Positions 1 through 10,371 of a stretch of 64,000 bases of DNA are shown piece by piece. The stretch is from assembly GCF_963676485.1 (NCBI RefSeq), contig NZ_OY781114.1, forward strand, positions 2,513,001 through 2,577,000, given 5' to 3'. This stretch comes from an uncultured Cohaesibacter sp. Its GTDB lineage: Bacteria > Pseudomonadota > Alphaproteobacteria > Rhizobiales > Cohaesibacteraceae. The notes under the pieces are model-generated. The model saw only the letters and a program-made list of their open reading frames with translations. It ran no database searches and was not told the DNA's origin. Numbering within the stretch: the first letter of the stretch is position 1; each line of letters starts with the position of its first letter. Position numbers and translations under genes: made by a program.

Positions 1-1753
1 CCTTGGAGGTCTGTTCCGCAAGCCCCTTGACCTCGGCGGCAACAACCGCAAAGCCCTTGCCCGCTTCGCCAGCGCGTGCAGCTTCGATGGTGGCGTTGAG
101 TGCGAGCAGGTTGGTCTGTTCGGCTACATCCGTGATCAGTTTGACCACCTCACCGATGCGGGTTGCCGCGTTGGAGAGACCTTCGATCTTGCTGTTGGTG
201 CGGTTGGCCTGCGCCACCGCTTCGGACGCAATCTGGTTGGACTGGTCTACCTGACGGTTGATCTCGTTGACCGAAGCAAACAGCTCTTCAGCGGCCGATG
301 CGACGGCTTCCACATTGGCGGAGGCTTCTTCAGACGCAGCGGCGACAGCATTGGATCGCATGGAGGTGCTATCAGCACCTTGTGTCAGCTGTTGCGAGGT
401 CATGTCCAGACGTTCAACCGAGCTGGAAACCGTATCCAGCAGGCCGGAGATCTGGGCATCGAACGCCTGGGCAAGTTCGTTGACCTTGGCGGCTCGGCGC
501 AATTGGTCTTCCTTTTCCTTTTCCTGCTCCTTGGTGAGCTGCTCTGCACGCAGGGAGCTCTCGCGGAAAATTTCAAGGGCGTTGTTGATCTGGCCAATCT
601 CGTCCTTACGGTTGAGATAGCCGATGGTGACGTCATATTGACGGTTGATCAGGGCTTTGATGGTTTCGGTGGTTGCTGTCAGCGGTTTGCGGATCACGGA
701 TTGACCCACAAGGAACAGGGCCAGCGAGACAGCCAGGATCAGGATAATGCCCGTGAGCACGACAGACATGGTGATCTGCCGACTTGCGGCATAGACACTC
801 TCAACCGGAATGGAGACGATCAGGGCAAGGGAATTGCCCGTGTCGCCAATGGGAACCGGATCGACAAACCGGATCACCTCGGTGCCCAGAGTATTGGAAT
901 ATCCCTCGAAGGTCAGCTGTTTGCCGGCCTTGATGGAATTGAATAGTTCGGTCTGATGAGACAGATCCTCTTCGCTGCGCCCCTCGCTCCAATTCTTGCC
1001 CAGAAGAGTGCTGTCAGAATGGGCGATCCATTTGCCTTTCTGGGAAATCAGCTGCACGGTGCCGCTGTCCAAGGGCTTGATAGAAGACAGATAGTCAGAA
1101 AGCTGGGTCAGGATGATATCTGTTCCTGCTACACCGATGATATTGTCGTTGACATCCCTGATCGGCACGGAAAGAGAAACACCCGTAACGGTCTTGCCGC
1201 CCATGTCCCAGCTATAAGGTTCTGTTGCATAAGGCTTGCCGCTATCATAGGCGCCATAGAACCAGCTCAGTTCTTCATGAGATTGTTTGTCCATGCTTAC
1301 GAGGGTGCGAGAACCGATGGTGCCATCCGGGTTGCGGAAGAAGTATGGACGCCACATTCCTGTGTCGTCGTGATATTCGGAATTGACGGCCTTGGCGTCT
1401 TCGCCGTCGAGTTTGTTGTTGATGACTACTCCCCATGTACCGGAAAGCTCGGGGGTCTTTTCCAGCATATGCAGCAACATACCGGACCAGGCTTTCCGGT
1501 CGGTCATGTCGTCCTGCTTGAGGCTTGTCAGTGCATTGGCAATGCTGTTCGCTGAGGTCAGGCCATATTGCAGGGTGTTTCTGACCTCTGCTACCTGGGT
1601 TTCCGTTACGGCCTTGGCTTCTCTGAAGGTCGTTTCCTTGGTGATAGAGGAGCTTTGCCAACCGATGAATGTGATGCCAGCAGCGAGGACCACAACAAGG
1701 GTCAATATGCTGGCTACGAGCATTTTGGTTGTTATCATCATTCTTGAAAACAT
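1..1753 (-). CDS. Methyl-accepting chemotaxis protein with dCache sensor (3' end cut by window edge)
   Basis: Inner-membrane chemoreceptor that passes a periplasmic ligand signal to the CheA/CheW array. Reading the minus strand from the ATG at 1753, there is a first TM helix at about residues 10-30 and a periplasmic double-Cache sensor of about 290 residues (motifs such as WRPYFF and VSLSVPI). A second TM helix lies near 330-352, followed by HAMP and the methyl-accepting coiled coil. The conserved tip around [17 protein letters not shown] lies at about 60-110 in window coordinates. About 584 residues are visible and the C-terminus is missing. The ligand is unknown. A second chemoreceptor with another sensor is at 27091. 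The reading frame is open from the start to the edge and the family call is firm. Confidence 0.93.
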   Translation of the reverse strand, partial: MFSRMMITTKMLVASILTLVVVLAAGITFIGWQSSSITKETTFREAKAVTETQVAEVRNTLQYGLTSANSIANALTSLKQDDMTDRKAWSGMLLHMLEKTPELSGTWGVVINNKLDGEDAKAVNSEYHDDTGMWRPYFFRNPDGTIGSRTLVSMDKQSHEELSWFYGAYDSGKPYATEPYSWDMGGKTVTGVSLSVPIRDVNDNIIGVAGTDIILTQLSDYLSSIKPLDSGTVQLISQKGKWIAHSDSTLLGKNWSEGRSEEDLSHQTELFNSIKAGKQLTFEGYSNTLGTEVIRFVDPVPIGDTGNSLALIVSIPVESVYAASRQITMSVVLTGIILILAVSLALFLVGQSVIRKPLTATTETIKALINRQYDVTIGYLNRKDEIGQINNALEIFRESSLRAEQLTKEQEKEKEDQLRRAAKVNELAQAFDAQISGLLDTVSSSVERLDMTSQQLTQGADSTSMRSNAVAAASEEASANVEAVASAAEELFASVNEINRQVDQSNQIASEAVAQANRTNSKIEGLSNAATRIGEVVKLITDVAEQTNLLALNATIEAARAGEAGKGFAVVAAEVKGLAEQTSK

Positions 1754-2311
1754 GGCGCGGATCTCTTTTTCGGTGCTACCGGGCGTCAATTCTGGTTATT
1801 TGTGTTTTTGCTTATGTAAAAAACTAACAAACTTTTCTTAAGTATTTGTTGCTGTGCTTTCTGAGTTCTGAATACATGAATTCAAATTTTATTTTGTTTT
1901 TCTTTGTACGAAATCTTTCGTCTTATTGTTGTGCTTTGACTGTATTGCACTCGACAGAGTGGGATTCGGAAACTCAATTCTTATGAAAAGGTCTTGCACC
2001 GTTTGCTTCCGGCAATTTCCTGCAACTGACAAATCTTGCCATGTTTGAGGGGTGCATGCGACGGATGTTGAATTGGAATGCGGCTTTAGAGTGACTAGAC
2101 ACTTGATCGAAAAAAGAGCGTGCTCAATAAACGGTTGTTAATGGCAAATGGCATCTTGTTTCCAACTTGAATGTCCATCAGCGGTTGACGCATAGTGCTT
2201 TTGCTCACTTCGGGCTTTTCCTTGGCGGAGAGGTTGCGGAGCTCATTTTTCCTGACGTGGCAGGGGAGCTGCCTGATGATCAGGAATTCGGGAACCGGAA
2301 AGGTAAATCAT
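1754..2311. other. Divergent intergenic region between chemoreceptor and icd
   Basis: No gene seen. The part next to the chemoreceptor is T-rich and includes a small inverted repeat at 1908-1921 (arms ACGAAA/TTTCGT). A weak sigma70-like pair for icd can be drawn at 2103-2131 (TTGATC, 17-base spacer, AATAAA). It is only a candidate. Confidence 0.4.
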
Positions 2312-4534
2312 ATGGCCGATCAGTCTAACCCAGATATCATCTATACTATTGTGGACGAGGCGCCGGAACTGGCGAGCGCATCCTTCTTGCCGATCATACG
2401 GTCCTTCGCTGATGCTGCAGGCATCAAGGTCGGTACAAAGGACATCTCTCTTGCGGGGCGTATCATTGCAACCTTCCCGGAAAAATTGACAGATGCGCAG
2501 CGCCAGAGCGATGATCTGGCCGAACTTGGTGAACTGGTTAAAACCCCCGGCGCCAACGTTATCAAGCTTCCGAATATCTCTGCTTCCGTACCGCAGCTCG
2601 TTGCCGCGATCGAAGAATTGCAGGCACAGGGCTATGATCTGCCTGATTATCCTGCAGAGCCGAAGACTGACGAGGAAAAGGCCGTGCGTGCCCGCTATGA
2701 CGCGATCAAGGGGTCTGCAGTGAACCCTGTTTTGCGCGAAGGCAACTCGGATCGTCGTGCAGCCAAGGCGGTCAAGAATTACGCGCAGAAGAATCCGCAT
2801 TCCATGGGCAAATGGGCATCCGATAGCAAGACGCATGTCTCCTCCATGCCGGGGGACGACTTCTATGCCAACGAGGCGGCCACCACTCTTTCTGCCGATC
2901 AGGCCGGCCCTGCAAAGATCGAGTTTGTCGCAAAGGATGGCAGTGTCACGGTTCTCAAGGACGGTTGGACTTTGACCGATGGGGAAGTTGTCGATGCGAC
3001 ATTCCTTTCCGCCAAGGCACTCGATGCATTTCTTGCCAAGGAAATCGAAAACACCAAGAATGATGGCATCATGTTCTCGCTGCATATGAAAGCGACCATG
3101 ATGAAGGTTTCCGATCCGATCATCTTCGGCCATGCGGTCAAGGCATGGTTGGGGCCGATCTTCGAGAAATATGGCGAGGCTCTCGCCAGTGCGGGGATTT
3201 CGCCCAATTCCGGTATGGGCGATGTGCTGGCCCGCATTGCAAGCCTGCCCAATGGTGCAGAGATACAGGCTGAAATCGACGCTCTGACAGCTGAACGTCC
3301 GGCTATCTATATGGTGGATAGTGACAAGGGCATCACCAACCTGCATGTGCCTTCCGACGTTATCATTGACGCTTCCATGCCGGCTCTCATCCGCGCTGGC
3401 GGCAAGGGCTGGGATGCCAATGGTGAGAAGGGCGATGTCAATTGCCTGATTCCTGACAATTGCTATGCATCCATCTATGATGAGGCCATCAGCTTCTTCA
3501 AGGCCAACGGGGCGCTTGATCCGGCAACCTCTGGTTCGGTTCAGAATGTGGGTCTGATGGCGCAAAAGGCCGAGGAATATGGTTCTCATCCGACCACTTT
3601 TGAAGCACCAGCTGATGGGGCCATCCGCATCGTTCTGGCCAATGGCGATATTCTGCATAGCCACGATGTGGAAGCTGGCGATATCTGGCGTTCTTCCACG
3701 GCCAAGAAGGCTCCGATTGAAAACTGGATCCAGCTTGCGCTTGATCGTCAGCGCCTGACCGGTTTTGAAGCCATCTTCTGGCTTGATGCCAATCGCGCCC
3801 ATGATGCAGAGCTCATCAAATATGTGAAACCGGCTCTGGACGCTGCTGGCGTTGCGGACAAGTTCCAGATCATGGCGCCACGAGAAGCCACCCGTGCGTC
3901 ACTCGAAACCATCACCGCGGGCAAGGACAGCATCGCCATCACCGGCAACGTGCTGCGTGATTATCTGACCGACTTGTTCCCGATCCTCGAGTTGGGCACA
4001 TCGGCTAAGATGCTTTCCATCGTCAAGCTGATGAATGGTGGCGGCCTGTTTGAAACTGGTGCTGGCGGATCTGCTCCCAAGCATGTGCAGCAGCTGATTG
4101 ACCAGAACCATCTGCGTTGGGATTCCATGGGTGAATTCTGCGCTCTTGGTGAAAGCCTCAACTTCCTTGCCGATAGCAAGGGCAACAGCAAGGCTGCTGT
4201 GCTCGGGGCGGCTGCAGAAGCGGCGACCCAAGGCATTCTGGACAATAACAAGTCCCCATCGCGCAAGGTGGGTGAGCCTGATAACCGCGACAGCCACTAT
4301 TGGTTTGCTCGCTATTGGGCTGATGCTCTGGCATCCCAGAAAGATGATGCCGAGCTGGCAACCCATTTTGCTCCGATTGCAAAGGCTCTTGCCGAGAAAG
4401 AGGGTGCCATTCTCAAGGAACTGGCCGAAGCGCAAGGCGCAGCTGCGGACATCGGTGGTTACTATCATCCAGCCGTTGAGAAGAAGGCCTCCGTCATGCG
4501 CCCAAGTGCGACCCTGAACGCGATCTTCAGCTAA
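2312..4534 (+). CDS. icd: Isocitrate dehydrogenase, NADP-dependent, monomeric type
   Basis: Oxidative decarboxylation of isocitrate to 2-oxoglutarate with NADP+ in the TCA cycle, cytosolic. The protein is 740 residues, the normal size of the monomeric (IDH-II) family and unrelated in length to the ~400-residue dimeric enzyme. Family-typical stretches are [16 protein letters not shown] at about residue 258 and [12 protein letters not shown] near 378. The ATG at 2312 follows a GGAACCGGAAAGG purine run and begins [12 protein letters not shown] as in relatives, so an in-frame start further upstream (2195) is not preferred. The gene stands alone and ends in a clear terminator. Confidence 0.97.
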   Translation: MADQSNPDIIYTIVDEAPELASASFLPIIRSFADAAGIKVGTKDISLAGRIIATFPEKLTDAQRQSDDLAELGELVKTPGANVIKLPNISASVPQLVAAIEELQAQGYDLPDYPAEPKTDEEKAVRARYDAIKGSAVNPVLREGNSDRRAAKAVKNYAQKNPHSMGKWASDSKTHVSSMPGDDFYANEAATTLSADQAGPAKIEFVAKDGSVTVLKDGWTLTDGEVVDATFLSAKALDAFLAKEIENTKNDGIMFSLHMKATMMKVSDPIIFGHAVKAWLGPIFEKYGEALASAGISPNSGMGDVLARIASLPNGAEIQAEIDALTAERPAIYMVDSDKGITNLHVPSDVIIDASMPALIRAGGKGWDANGEKGDVNCLIPDNCYASIYDEAISFFKANGALDPATSGSVQNVGLMAQKAEEYGSHPTTFEAPADGAIRIVLANGDILHSHDVEAGDIWRSSTAKKAPIENWIQLALDRQRLTGFEAIFWLDANRAHDAELIKYVKPALDAAGVADKFQIMAPREATRASLETITAGKDSIAITGNVLRDYLTDLFPILELGTSAKMLSIVKLMNGGGLFETGAGGSAPKHVQQLIDQNHLRWDSMGEFCALGESLNFLADSKGNSKAAVLGAAAEAATQGILDNNKSPSRKVGEPDNRDSHYWFARYWADALASQKDDAELATHFAPIAKALAEKEGAILKELAEAQGAAADIGGYYHPAVEKKASVMRPSATLNAIFS

Positions 4535-4576
4535 GCTCGGGTATCAAGGCCCCTGCCAACGCACTATGACAAGACA

Positions 4577-4612
4577 GAAAGCATCCGGAAATTCCGGGTG
4601 CTTTCTTTTTTG
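4577..4612 (+). terminator. Rho-independent terminator of icd
   Basis: A stem with arms AAAGCATCCGGAA and TTCCGGGTGCTTT (one G-U pair), followed by a T-rich run, 45 bases after the icd stop. Confidence 0.85.
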
Positions 4613-4968
4613 GTAGATCCAGGCCCTTGGGGCAATCTCTCGAATAGCTACCTAAACAGTTCATACCCGATCAGGGAAGGTATGAGCTTGTTGCATAGCT
4701 TCTATCATCCCGGCGTCGCTATTCGTGAAACGGGCTATATGCTAGAAGACTGCCGGAAGTGACCATTAGCATTGACCATCTATTTGACTTTCCGCCCTGG
4801 AATGTGGCATTTGAAGGCCTACCAAGGTCTAACTCACTTACGCCTGTGTGCTAGTCTGAATTAATCGGTGGACATACGCCGGAACCGGCGCGTTATGACT
4901 TATCTGTCATATCAGCGCGTTCTTGCTTCGCTAATGCCCGTGCAGAAACATAACTTGGAGAAATTTAT
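4613..4968. other. Intergenic region upstream of the iolG-like gene
   Basis: No gene recognised between the icd terminator and 4969. It holds a short perfect inverted repeat at 4877-4890 (CGCCGG-AA-CCGGCG) and must carry the promoter of the downstream dehydrogenase. I cannot place the promoter with confidence. Confidence 0.3.
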
Positions 4969-5961
4969 ATGATCCGTATCGGTCTTTTGGGAGCCGGCCG
5001 CATTGGCCAAATCCACGCCAGATCAGTCAATGCGCTCGATAATGTTGAGATTGTCGCGATCCATGATCCGGTCGATGAGGCTGCCGCATATGTTCAAGCC
5101 ATGACCGGCGCAGCGCGTGCGTCGCTTCTGGAGATCGTGGACGACCCTGATATCGATGCTGTGATCATTGCTTCGCCTGCAATGCAGCACGCTGAGCAGA
5201 TTCTTGAAGCAGCCAACGGCGGCAAGCATATTTTCTGCGAAAAGCCGATCGATCTCAACATGGATAAGGTTCGTGAATGCGTGGCTGCTGTTGAGAAGGC
5301 CGGAGTGAAGATGATGGTTGGCTTCAACCACCGTTTCGATACGAACTTCAATGCGGTCAAACGCAACATCGAAAATGGTGAAGTGGGGGAGGTCGAACTC
5401 GTTCAGATCACCTCGCGTGACCCGTCCGCTCCATCCATGGACTATCTCAAATCATCCGGCGGCATTTTCGTTGATATGATGATCCATGACTTCGATATGG
5501 CACGCTATGTCCTTGATGATGAAATCGTTGAAGTTTATGCCACCGGGTCTGTACTGACCGATCCGGCAATCGGCAAGATCGGTGATCTGGATACTGCGAC
5601 CGCAACACTGAAATCAGCCAAGGGCCGCGTTGCCGTGATTACCAACAGCCGTCGCTCCAGCTATGGCTATGACCAGCGCGTCGAAGTTCATGGCTCCAAG
5701 GGTATGGTCCGTGCGAACAACCTGCGTGGTACGTCGGTTACTCTGGCCAATTCCACCGGCTATCGCAGTGATCCGCTGCTGGACTATTTTCAGGAGCGTT
5801 ATGCGGTTTCCTATAGGGCTGAATTGCAGACTTTCTGCCGTGTGATTTCCGGTCAGGATGAAAAGCATCCAGATCATATCGATGGTCTGAAAGCCATTGA
5901 GCTGGCTGAAGCCGCTTGGGAATCCTATAGAAAAGGGCGCATGATCAAGATCGGCGAGTAA
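4969..5961 (+). CDS. iolG: Gfo/Idh/MocA oxidoreductase, probable myo-inositol 2-dehydrogenase
   Basis: NAD-dependent oxidation of a polyol or sugar, most likely myo-inositol to scyllo-inosose; cytosolic. The 330-residue protein opens with a Rossmann motif GLLGAGRIG, has the signature E-K-P at residues 91-93 and the catalytic D169-x3-H173 in the segment GGIFVDMMIHDFD, all at the positions expected for IolG. A GGAG-type ribosome site lies before the ATG. No other iol genes are nearby, so the substrate rests on similarity of the whole chain and not on context. A scyllo-inositol or related dehydrogenase is the alternative. A terminator follows. Confidence 0.82.
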   Translation: MIRIGLLGAGRIGQIHARSVNALDNVEIVAIHDPVDEAAAYVQAMTGAARASLLEIVDDPDIDAVIIASPAMQHAEQILEAANGGKHIFCEKPIDLNMDKVRECVAAVEKAGVKMMVGFNHRFDTNFNAVKRNIENGEVGEVELVQITSRDPSAPSMDYLKSSGGIFVDMMIHDFDMARYVLDDEIVEVYATGSVLTDPAIGKIGDLDTATATLKSAKGRVAVITNSRRSSYGYDQRVEVHGSKGMVRANNLRGTSVTLANSTGYRSDPLLDYFQERYAVSYRAELQTFCRVISGQDEKHPDHIDGLKAIELAEAAWESYRKGRMIKIGE

Positions 5962-5991
5962 GCGCCGGCCAAGAGATAGCGTCATAATCAA

Positions 5992-6018
5992 GAAAAGGCC
6001 GCGTTAGCGGCCTTTTGT
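5992..6018 (+). terminator. Rho-independent terminator of the iolG-like gene
   Basis: The stem AAAAGGCCGC-GTTA-GCGGCCTTTT lies 31 bases after the stop. It ends in a short T run, and the A-tract on the other arm may let it serve the converging arsR gene as well. Confidence 0.8.
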
Positions 6019-6045
6019 ATATTCTCTTGATTTGCATTGTTGCGG

Positions 6046-6384
6046 TCAGTCGGCACTGCCGCAAAATAAGTCGTAAACGAGGTCCAAGACCCGTTTTGCC
6101 CGGTTGTCGGCGAGGTGATAGTAAATCGATTTACCTTCTCTTCGTGATTCAATTAATCCTTCGAGGCGCAGCCGCGAGAGCTGCTGGGAAACAGCAGCCT
6201 GCCGGGCTGATAGTAAATCTTCCAATTCAGTAACCGATTTCTCGCCTGTTGCTAGATGGCAAAGGATCATCAGTCGGCCGTCATGTCCGATTGCCTTGAG
6301 GAAATTGGAGGCTTGCGAAGCGACGCTCGCCATTTTCTCCAAGGAAGTCTCGTCTATATCCTCACTAAAAATGCGTGTGGACAT
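6046..6384 (-). CDS. ArsR/SmtB family winged-helix repressor
   Basis: A 112-residue DNA-binding protein with the ArsR fold: FLKAIGHDGRLMILCHL (helices 1-2), then the recognition helix in LLSARQAAVSQQLSRLR and the beta-wing ESRREGKSIYYHL. The classic metal motif ELCVCDL of ArsR/SmtB is absent; the region reads TELEDLLSARQ. A redox, sulfide or non-metal role, as in BigR/SqrR-like members, is therefore possible. Only one internal Cys (in ILCHL) and one C-terminal Cys (FCGSAD) are visible, and they could form a redox pair. No obvious target gene is adjacent. Confidence 0.88.
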   Translation of the reverse strand: MSTRIFSEDIDETSLEKMASVASQASNFLKAIGHDGRLMILCHLATGEKSVTELEDLLSARQAAVSQQLSRLRLEGLIESRREGKSIYYHLADNRAKRVLDLVYDLFCGSAD

Positions 6385-6651
6385 TCATTGTCACCATATT
6401 TGTTTTTATAGTTGAGGCTGTGAAGCTGGTTCTAAACCCGCAAGGTGTCTTGGCGGTGCCGCGACTCAATAAGCAGACCACATTATGGAGGTGGTTGGAT
6501 ACCGCGATACTACTAAGAATCCACAAGCTATGGTATCTTTACCCATATTTTACCTTGTAAAAATTATCAGGTTGTCTTGGGCGCGGGTAGAAAAGATGAA
6601 TCTGCAGTATTTTCCCCTACCGAAAGCTCATGTTTCGATCAGGCTTTTTGC

Positions 6652-9453
6652 TCAACATATGTGGCTCATTGCCTCATCCTCTTTGGTCCATTTTCGCGAC
6701 GAAAGATAGGAAGAAAAATCATCGTTGGTCATGGGCTTTCCGAACAGGTAGCCCTGACCCTGATGGCAGCCGGCAATGCGCAAGACTTCAGCCTGCTGTT
6801 GGGTTTCCATGCCTTCGGCGATGATGGTCATGTCGAAACCATGGGCCAGTGCCGTGACTGCGTTGATGACGGCCATGGAGTCCGCTGAATAGGGCAGATC
6901 CTTCACGAAGTCCCGATCGATCTTGATCTTGTCCAGAGGGAACCGATGAATATAGCTCAAGGATGAATAGCCCGTGCCAAAGTCATCCAGCGCAATTTTG
7001 ATGCCCCTGTTCCTGATCGCGGTAAGCTGCTCGATCACAGCGTCGGGATCTGCGATAAACAGGGATTCGGTGATTTCGATATGCAGGCGATCTTCGGGCA
7101 ACCCGGAAAGCGCAAGGGCTTCTTCTATTTCCTCAAGTATGTTGGACCGTTGGAACTGCACCGCAGATATATTGACCGCGACAGGCATCGGTCTTGGCCA
7201 ACTCATCGCCTGGCTACAGGCTGTCATGAGGAGCCAATGACCCAGATCCACGATCTTTCCTGTTTCTTCCAGAATGGGAATGAAATGGTTCGGGCTAACC
7301 AGACCCAGTTCCTTGTGGTTCCAGCGAACCAGTGCTTCACAGCCCACTGGTTCTCCATTTGTCAGGTCGACCTGAGGTTGATAGTAAAGCTCGAATTCTT
7401 CCCGTTCAAAGGCACCCAATATCTCATTTTCAAGGAACCGTTTGCGATGCACTTCTGCAGCGAGGCTGGGAGAGTAGATCGCACGGTCTTCTGCCTTTTC
7501 TTGCGCGTGATCCAAAGCAATGATTGCAGCATCGGTCAGTTCGGAAGCGCTGCTCATGGTCGCGCCATCGAACTGCGCTGCGCCTATCTGTGAGCCAACC
7601 ATGATGCTATGCCCACGCACATCGAAGGGGGTGTTGAGACATGCCTGAACGATTTCGAATAAATTGGGAAGGTCGGATTGGCCTGCATTTCTTTTGGCAA
7701 GGAGAAAAGTCTTGCGGTTTGTGTGGCAACCAACGCAATCAAATTGCTGTAGAACATTCAGGGCCTCACCGATTTGGCGCATCAGGCTATCAGCATAGTC
7801 GGGGCCAAGCAGCTGGTTGACCCTCTCAAGACGTTGGGTCTGGCAGGCCAAGACGATTGTGTGTTCGAGTGCAGAGCCGGAAGAGCGGAATTTTTCTATC
7901 TGGTTGCAGAAGCCTTGCGTGTTGAAAAGATCCGTCAGGGGATCGTGATCGGCAATATAGGCCAGACGCTTCTGTTCCATATAGACATCCGTGATGTCGT
8001 GGAACAGAAGGGTCGCGACCTTGTTTTCTTCCTGCTGCGCGTCTCCGTCGGGCGCTATGAGGGAGGGTGTTATCGAATATTCGTAAACGCGTGTTCCGCT
8101 TTTGCGCTCGATTTCAAGCAGATGGGTATTTTGCCCGTTATGACGCCAGTGGATCTTGTCGAGACATTCCTTGATCTTGCTGCCAAACTCCCACGGCATT
8201 GATTGCGCCATGAGGGCCCCTTTATGAGCGTCATATCCAAGGTAAGCGAATGTTTGCTGTGCCTGTTGGCTGACACCGAGAAGACGACCGGCAGAGTCAA
8301 CGATCACGATGCCTGTGAGACTGTCCGTGACAACGGTATCCAACAGATCGGATATGCTCTGGCCATGCTTGTGGGACAGATTGAGCAACACAGACTTGAA
8401 GCCAACCTCAGTGAGTGTCAGAGCCACGCCTGTGAGCAGGATGGTCGCTTGAACCGCGGCTGTGTCGAGCAGAAGGTGTTGGTCGGCATAGAGCGTGTAC
8501 CCAATATATTCAACGCCTGCTGAGAGAGCGAAAAGGCCAGCCAGTCGGCCGTAGCTGTTGAATTTTTTGAAAAGAAGAATGAAGCCCATGGGCAAGAGCA
8601 GGAGCAGCATGAGGCCATAGCTCCAGCGATCCGGAAGCTGATGGACATTGGTTCCCTGCAGCAGGTTTTCCGCCGCTATGATTTGCAATTGCGGGCCGTT
8701 GAGGACACCAAAGACCGGCACCGCCAAGGTATCGCGCAATTCTGCCGCACCGGCCCCGACCAGAATCTTGCGATTTTCAAGGGCTCTTTCAGGCAGAGTG
8801 CCTTCCAGCAGGTCTATCACCGAGTAGGTGGGGATCGTGTCCGGATCTATATTGAAATTGATGATCTGCTTTTCTTCCAGAATCTTACGATAGCCACTCA
8901 GTGTGCTGGTCAGAGAAGGCAAAAGCTCGCCGTCGATCGTCTGGGCGAGTGGGAAAGAACGAACATAGCCGTCCGGATCGGCAATGACATTGACCGTTGC
9001 CAACCAGGAGCGGTTGGCAAGCGTTTCGATGGGCCGGTTGAAGCGCAGCTCACCTCTCTCCATGTTCGATGTGGCAAATTGCTGGAATACCGCAAGGGTA
9101 ACCGGTCCTTCAGCTCCTTCAAGTGCTGCAGCTAGAGCTCCGTCTTCCGTGGAGGTTGAACTGGATGAGAAATCGATATCGAAAGCCAATTCCTGCGCGC
9201 CAGCCCTGAAGGCTTTCTTGATGATCTGGGCATAGATCGAGCGTTTCCATGGCCATACGCCAATGGATGTGAGGCTCTTGTTATCAATTTGCAGAAGAAC
9301 GATTTTCCCGGACGCGGGCATGACTTTGGCCGCCATGCGGTGCTCGGCGAGAACATGATCAACATGGTTGAACCAGCCTTCCCACTTTGCCAAAGCGCAG
9401 CAAAGCAAAACGACCAGAAGCGTCAAAATGCTATAAAGGGGTGCCCGCTTCAT
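6652..9453 (-). CDS. CHASE2-PAS-GGDEF(degenerate)-EAL membrane signalling protein
   Basis: Predicted cyclic-di-GMP phosphodiesterase of the inner membrane, 933 residues. There is an N-terminal TM helix, a periplasmic CHASE2 sensor (about 25-275), a hydrophobic hairpin/triplet (about 280-350), a PAS domain (about 370-490), a GGDEF-like domain (about 510-660) and an EAL domain (about 680-920). The GGDEF signature is lost (the equivalent strand reads TNRKTFLLA), so it should not make c-di-GMP. The EAL domain keeps GCEALVRW (about residue 705), DDFGTGYSS (about 829) and IAEGMET, so hydrolysis looks intact. The signal sensed is unknown. An AT-rich inverted-repeat region precedes the ATG. Confidence 0.9.
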   Translation of the reverse strand: MKRAPLYSILTLLVVLLCCALAKWEGWFNHVDHVLAEHRMAAKVMPASGKIVLLQIDNKSLTSIGVWPWKRSIYAQIIKKAFRAGAQELAFDIDFSSSSTSTEDGALAAALEGAEGPVTLAVFQQFATSNMERGELRFNRPIETLANRSWLATVNVIADPDGYVRSFPLAQTIDGELLPSLTSTLSGYRKILEEKQIINFNIDPDTIPTYSVIDLLEGTLPERALENRKILVGAGAAELRDTLAVPVFGVLNGPQLQIIAAENLLQGTNVHQLPDRWSYGLMLLLLLPMGFILLFKKFNSYGRLAGLFALSAGVEYIGYTLYADQHLLLDTAAVQATILLTGVALTLTEVGFKSVLLNLSHKHGQSISDLLDTVVTDSLTGIVIVDSAGRLLGVSQQAQQTFAYLGYDAHKGALMAQSMPWEFGSKIKECLDKIHWRHNGQNTHLLEIERKSGTRVYEYSITPSLIAPDGDAQQEENKVATLLFHDITDVYMEQKRLAYIADHDPLTDLFNTQGFCNQIEKFRSSGSALEHTIVLACQTQRLERVNQLLGPDYADSLMRQIGEALNVLQQFDCVGCHTNRKTFLLAKRNAGQSDLPNLFEIVQACLNTPFDVRGHSIMVGSQIGAAQFDGATMSSASELTDAAIIALDHAQEKAEDRAIYSPSLAAEVHRKRFLENEILGAFEREEFELYYQPQVDLTNGEPVGCEALVRWNHKELGLVSPNHFIPILEETGKIVDLGHWLLMTACSQAMSWPRPMPVAVNISAVQFQRSNILEEIEEALALSGLPEDRLHIEITESLFIADPDAVIEQLTAIRNRGIKIALDDFGTGYSSLSYIHRFPLDKIKIDRDFVKDLPYSADSMAVINAVTALAHGFDMTIIAEGMETQQQAEVLRIAGCHQGQGYLFGKPMTNDDFSSYLSSRKWTKEDEAMSHIC

Positions 9454-9465
9454 TATAAGCCCGAG

Positions 9466-9503
9466 TTTTCATTATCTCTTTAGATAAACTATAAAAATGA
9501 AAA
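9466..9503. promoter_or_regulatory. Nested inverted repeats upstream of the CHASE2-EAL gene
   Basis: An outer pair TTTTCATT (9466-9473) / AATGAAAA (9496-9503) encloses an inner perfect pair TTATCT / AGATAA (9472-9487). The element sits 13-50 bases before the start codon at 9453, so it is either an operator or a leader hairpin. Confidence 0.4.
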
Positions 9504-9567
9504 GTTGAGCAATGATGCCTGAAATGCGGGCAAGCCTCCTCTTTCTTTGACTATGGTTAGCAGAGCA

Positions 9568-10371
9568 TTAACGCGCTGCGGCTCGGGCTTTTATGAGATC
9601 TGCGACACGCTCGGCATTATCCTTGGCGATAGTGCCATCCTTGTTGAGCATGTTGTTTTCAAAGCCGATCCGAACCTTCCCACCAAGGCTTTCCGCCTTG
9701 AGAAGGCAGGCGGTCTCCTGCGCTCCGAAGGCGCAGCAGGCCCAGTCCGCTTTCAATTGCAGCTGAGCTTCGAGCTTTTCTCTGGCGCTGATGAAGGGGA
9801 GCAGATCGTCGGGAGATGAAATCTGGCCATCACTGTAGCGCCCCAAAACGAAGAGCAATTGAAGAGAGTGGGCGGGAATGAACTCCCGCTGGCACAGATC
9901 AAGCAGGAAGAGGACCTGTTGCTGATCATAAAGGATATGCTGGATCGCAACGCCCTTCTCGGCCTGAGCGTGATAGAAGCGCTTCACTTGCGCTGTTTCA
10001 CCATCGCTCAGCATTTCCTTGACCGATATGGATACAGCCTTTGGTTCCACAGCTTCAACAACGGCTCTTTGCTCGGCAGGGCTATAGTGCCCCACGGCTT
10101 CGGTCGTGATCTGGACGTAGAGGTCCGGAGTTTGCCTTGTGAGTTCTGCGATTAATTCGCTGTAGAGACCGGCATCCAGAATATGTCTGCCTTCGGCGTC
10201 ACGCACATGGGCATGGATGCCATCGGCTCCGGCTCTTTGGCAGGCAAGGGCCGTGGCGACAGTCTCTTCAATGGTGATTGGCAGGGCGGGGTGATCCGTC
10301 TTGCCTTTGCGCGCCCCATTGGGGGCAATCATGATCTCCGGCAGGGGAGAAAAGCCTGAAGGCAAGGTCAT
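9568..10371 (-). CDS. Beta-keto acid cleavage enzyme (BKACE, formerly DUF849)
   Basis: A Zn-dependent enzyme of the Kce/BKACE family. It condenses a beta-keto acid with acetyl-CoA and splits it to acetoacetate plus a new acyl-CoA. The 267-residue TIM-barrel protein has the metal-binding H53-x-H55 in GIHAHVRD, the QITTE strand motif and the late metal/active-site segment RIGFENN (Glu237). Many relatives have E-D-N here, so Asp to Asn is a point to note. Its start overlaps the end of the aminotransferase gene by four bases (ATGA), showing translational coupling. The partner suggests that its substrate is the keto product of that transaminase. The real substrate is unknown. Confidence 0.9.
   Translation of the reverse strand: MTLPSGFSPLPEIMIAPNGARKGKTDHPALPITIEETVATALACQRAGADGIHAHVRDAEGRHILDAGLYSELIAELTRQTPDLYVQITTEAVGHYSPAEQRAVVEAVEPKAVSISVKEMLSDGETAQVKRFYHAQAEKGVAIQHILYDQQQVLFLLDLCQREFIPAHSLQLLFVLGRYSDGQISSPDDLLPFISAREKLEAQLQLKADWACCAFGAQETACLLKAESLGGKVRIGFENNMLNKDGTIAKDNAERVADLIKARAAAR

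Noticed and set aside
2195..2311. Upstream in-frame start for icd
   Set aside because: The added 39 residues are unlike the family; the ATG at 2312 has a good ribosome site and the expected N-terminus.
2243..3802. 519-codon open frame antisense to icd
   Set aside because: It has no family features (Cys/His/Arg-rich mixture) and lies wholly inside the well supported isocitrate dehydrogenase gene.
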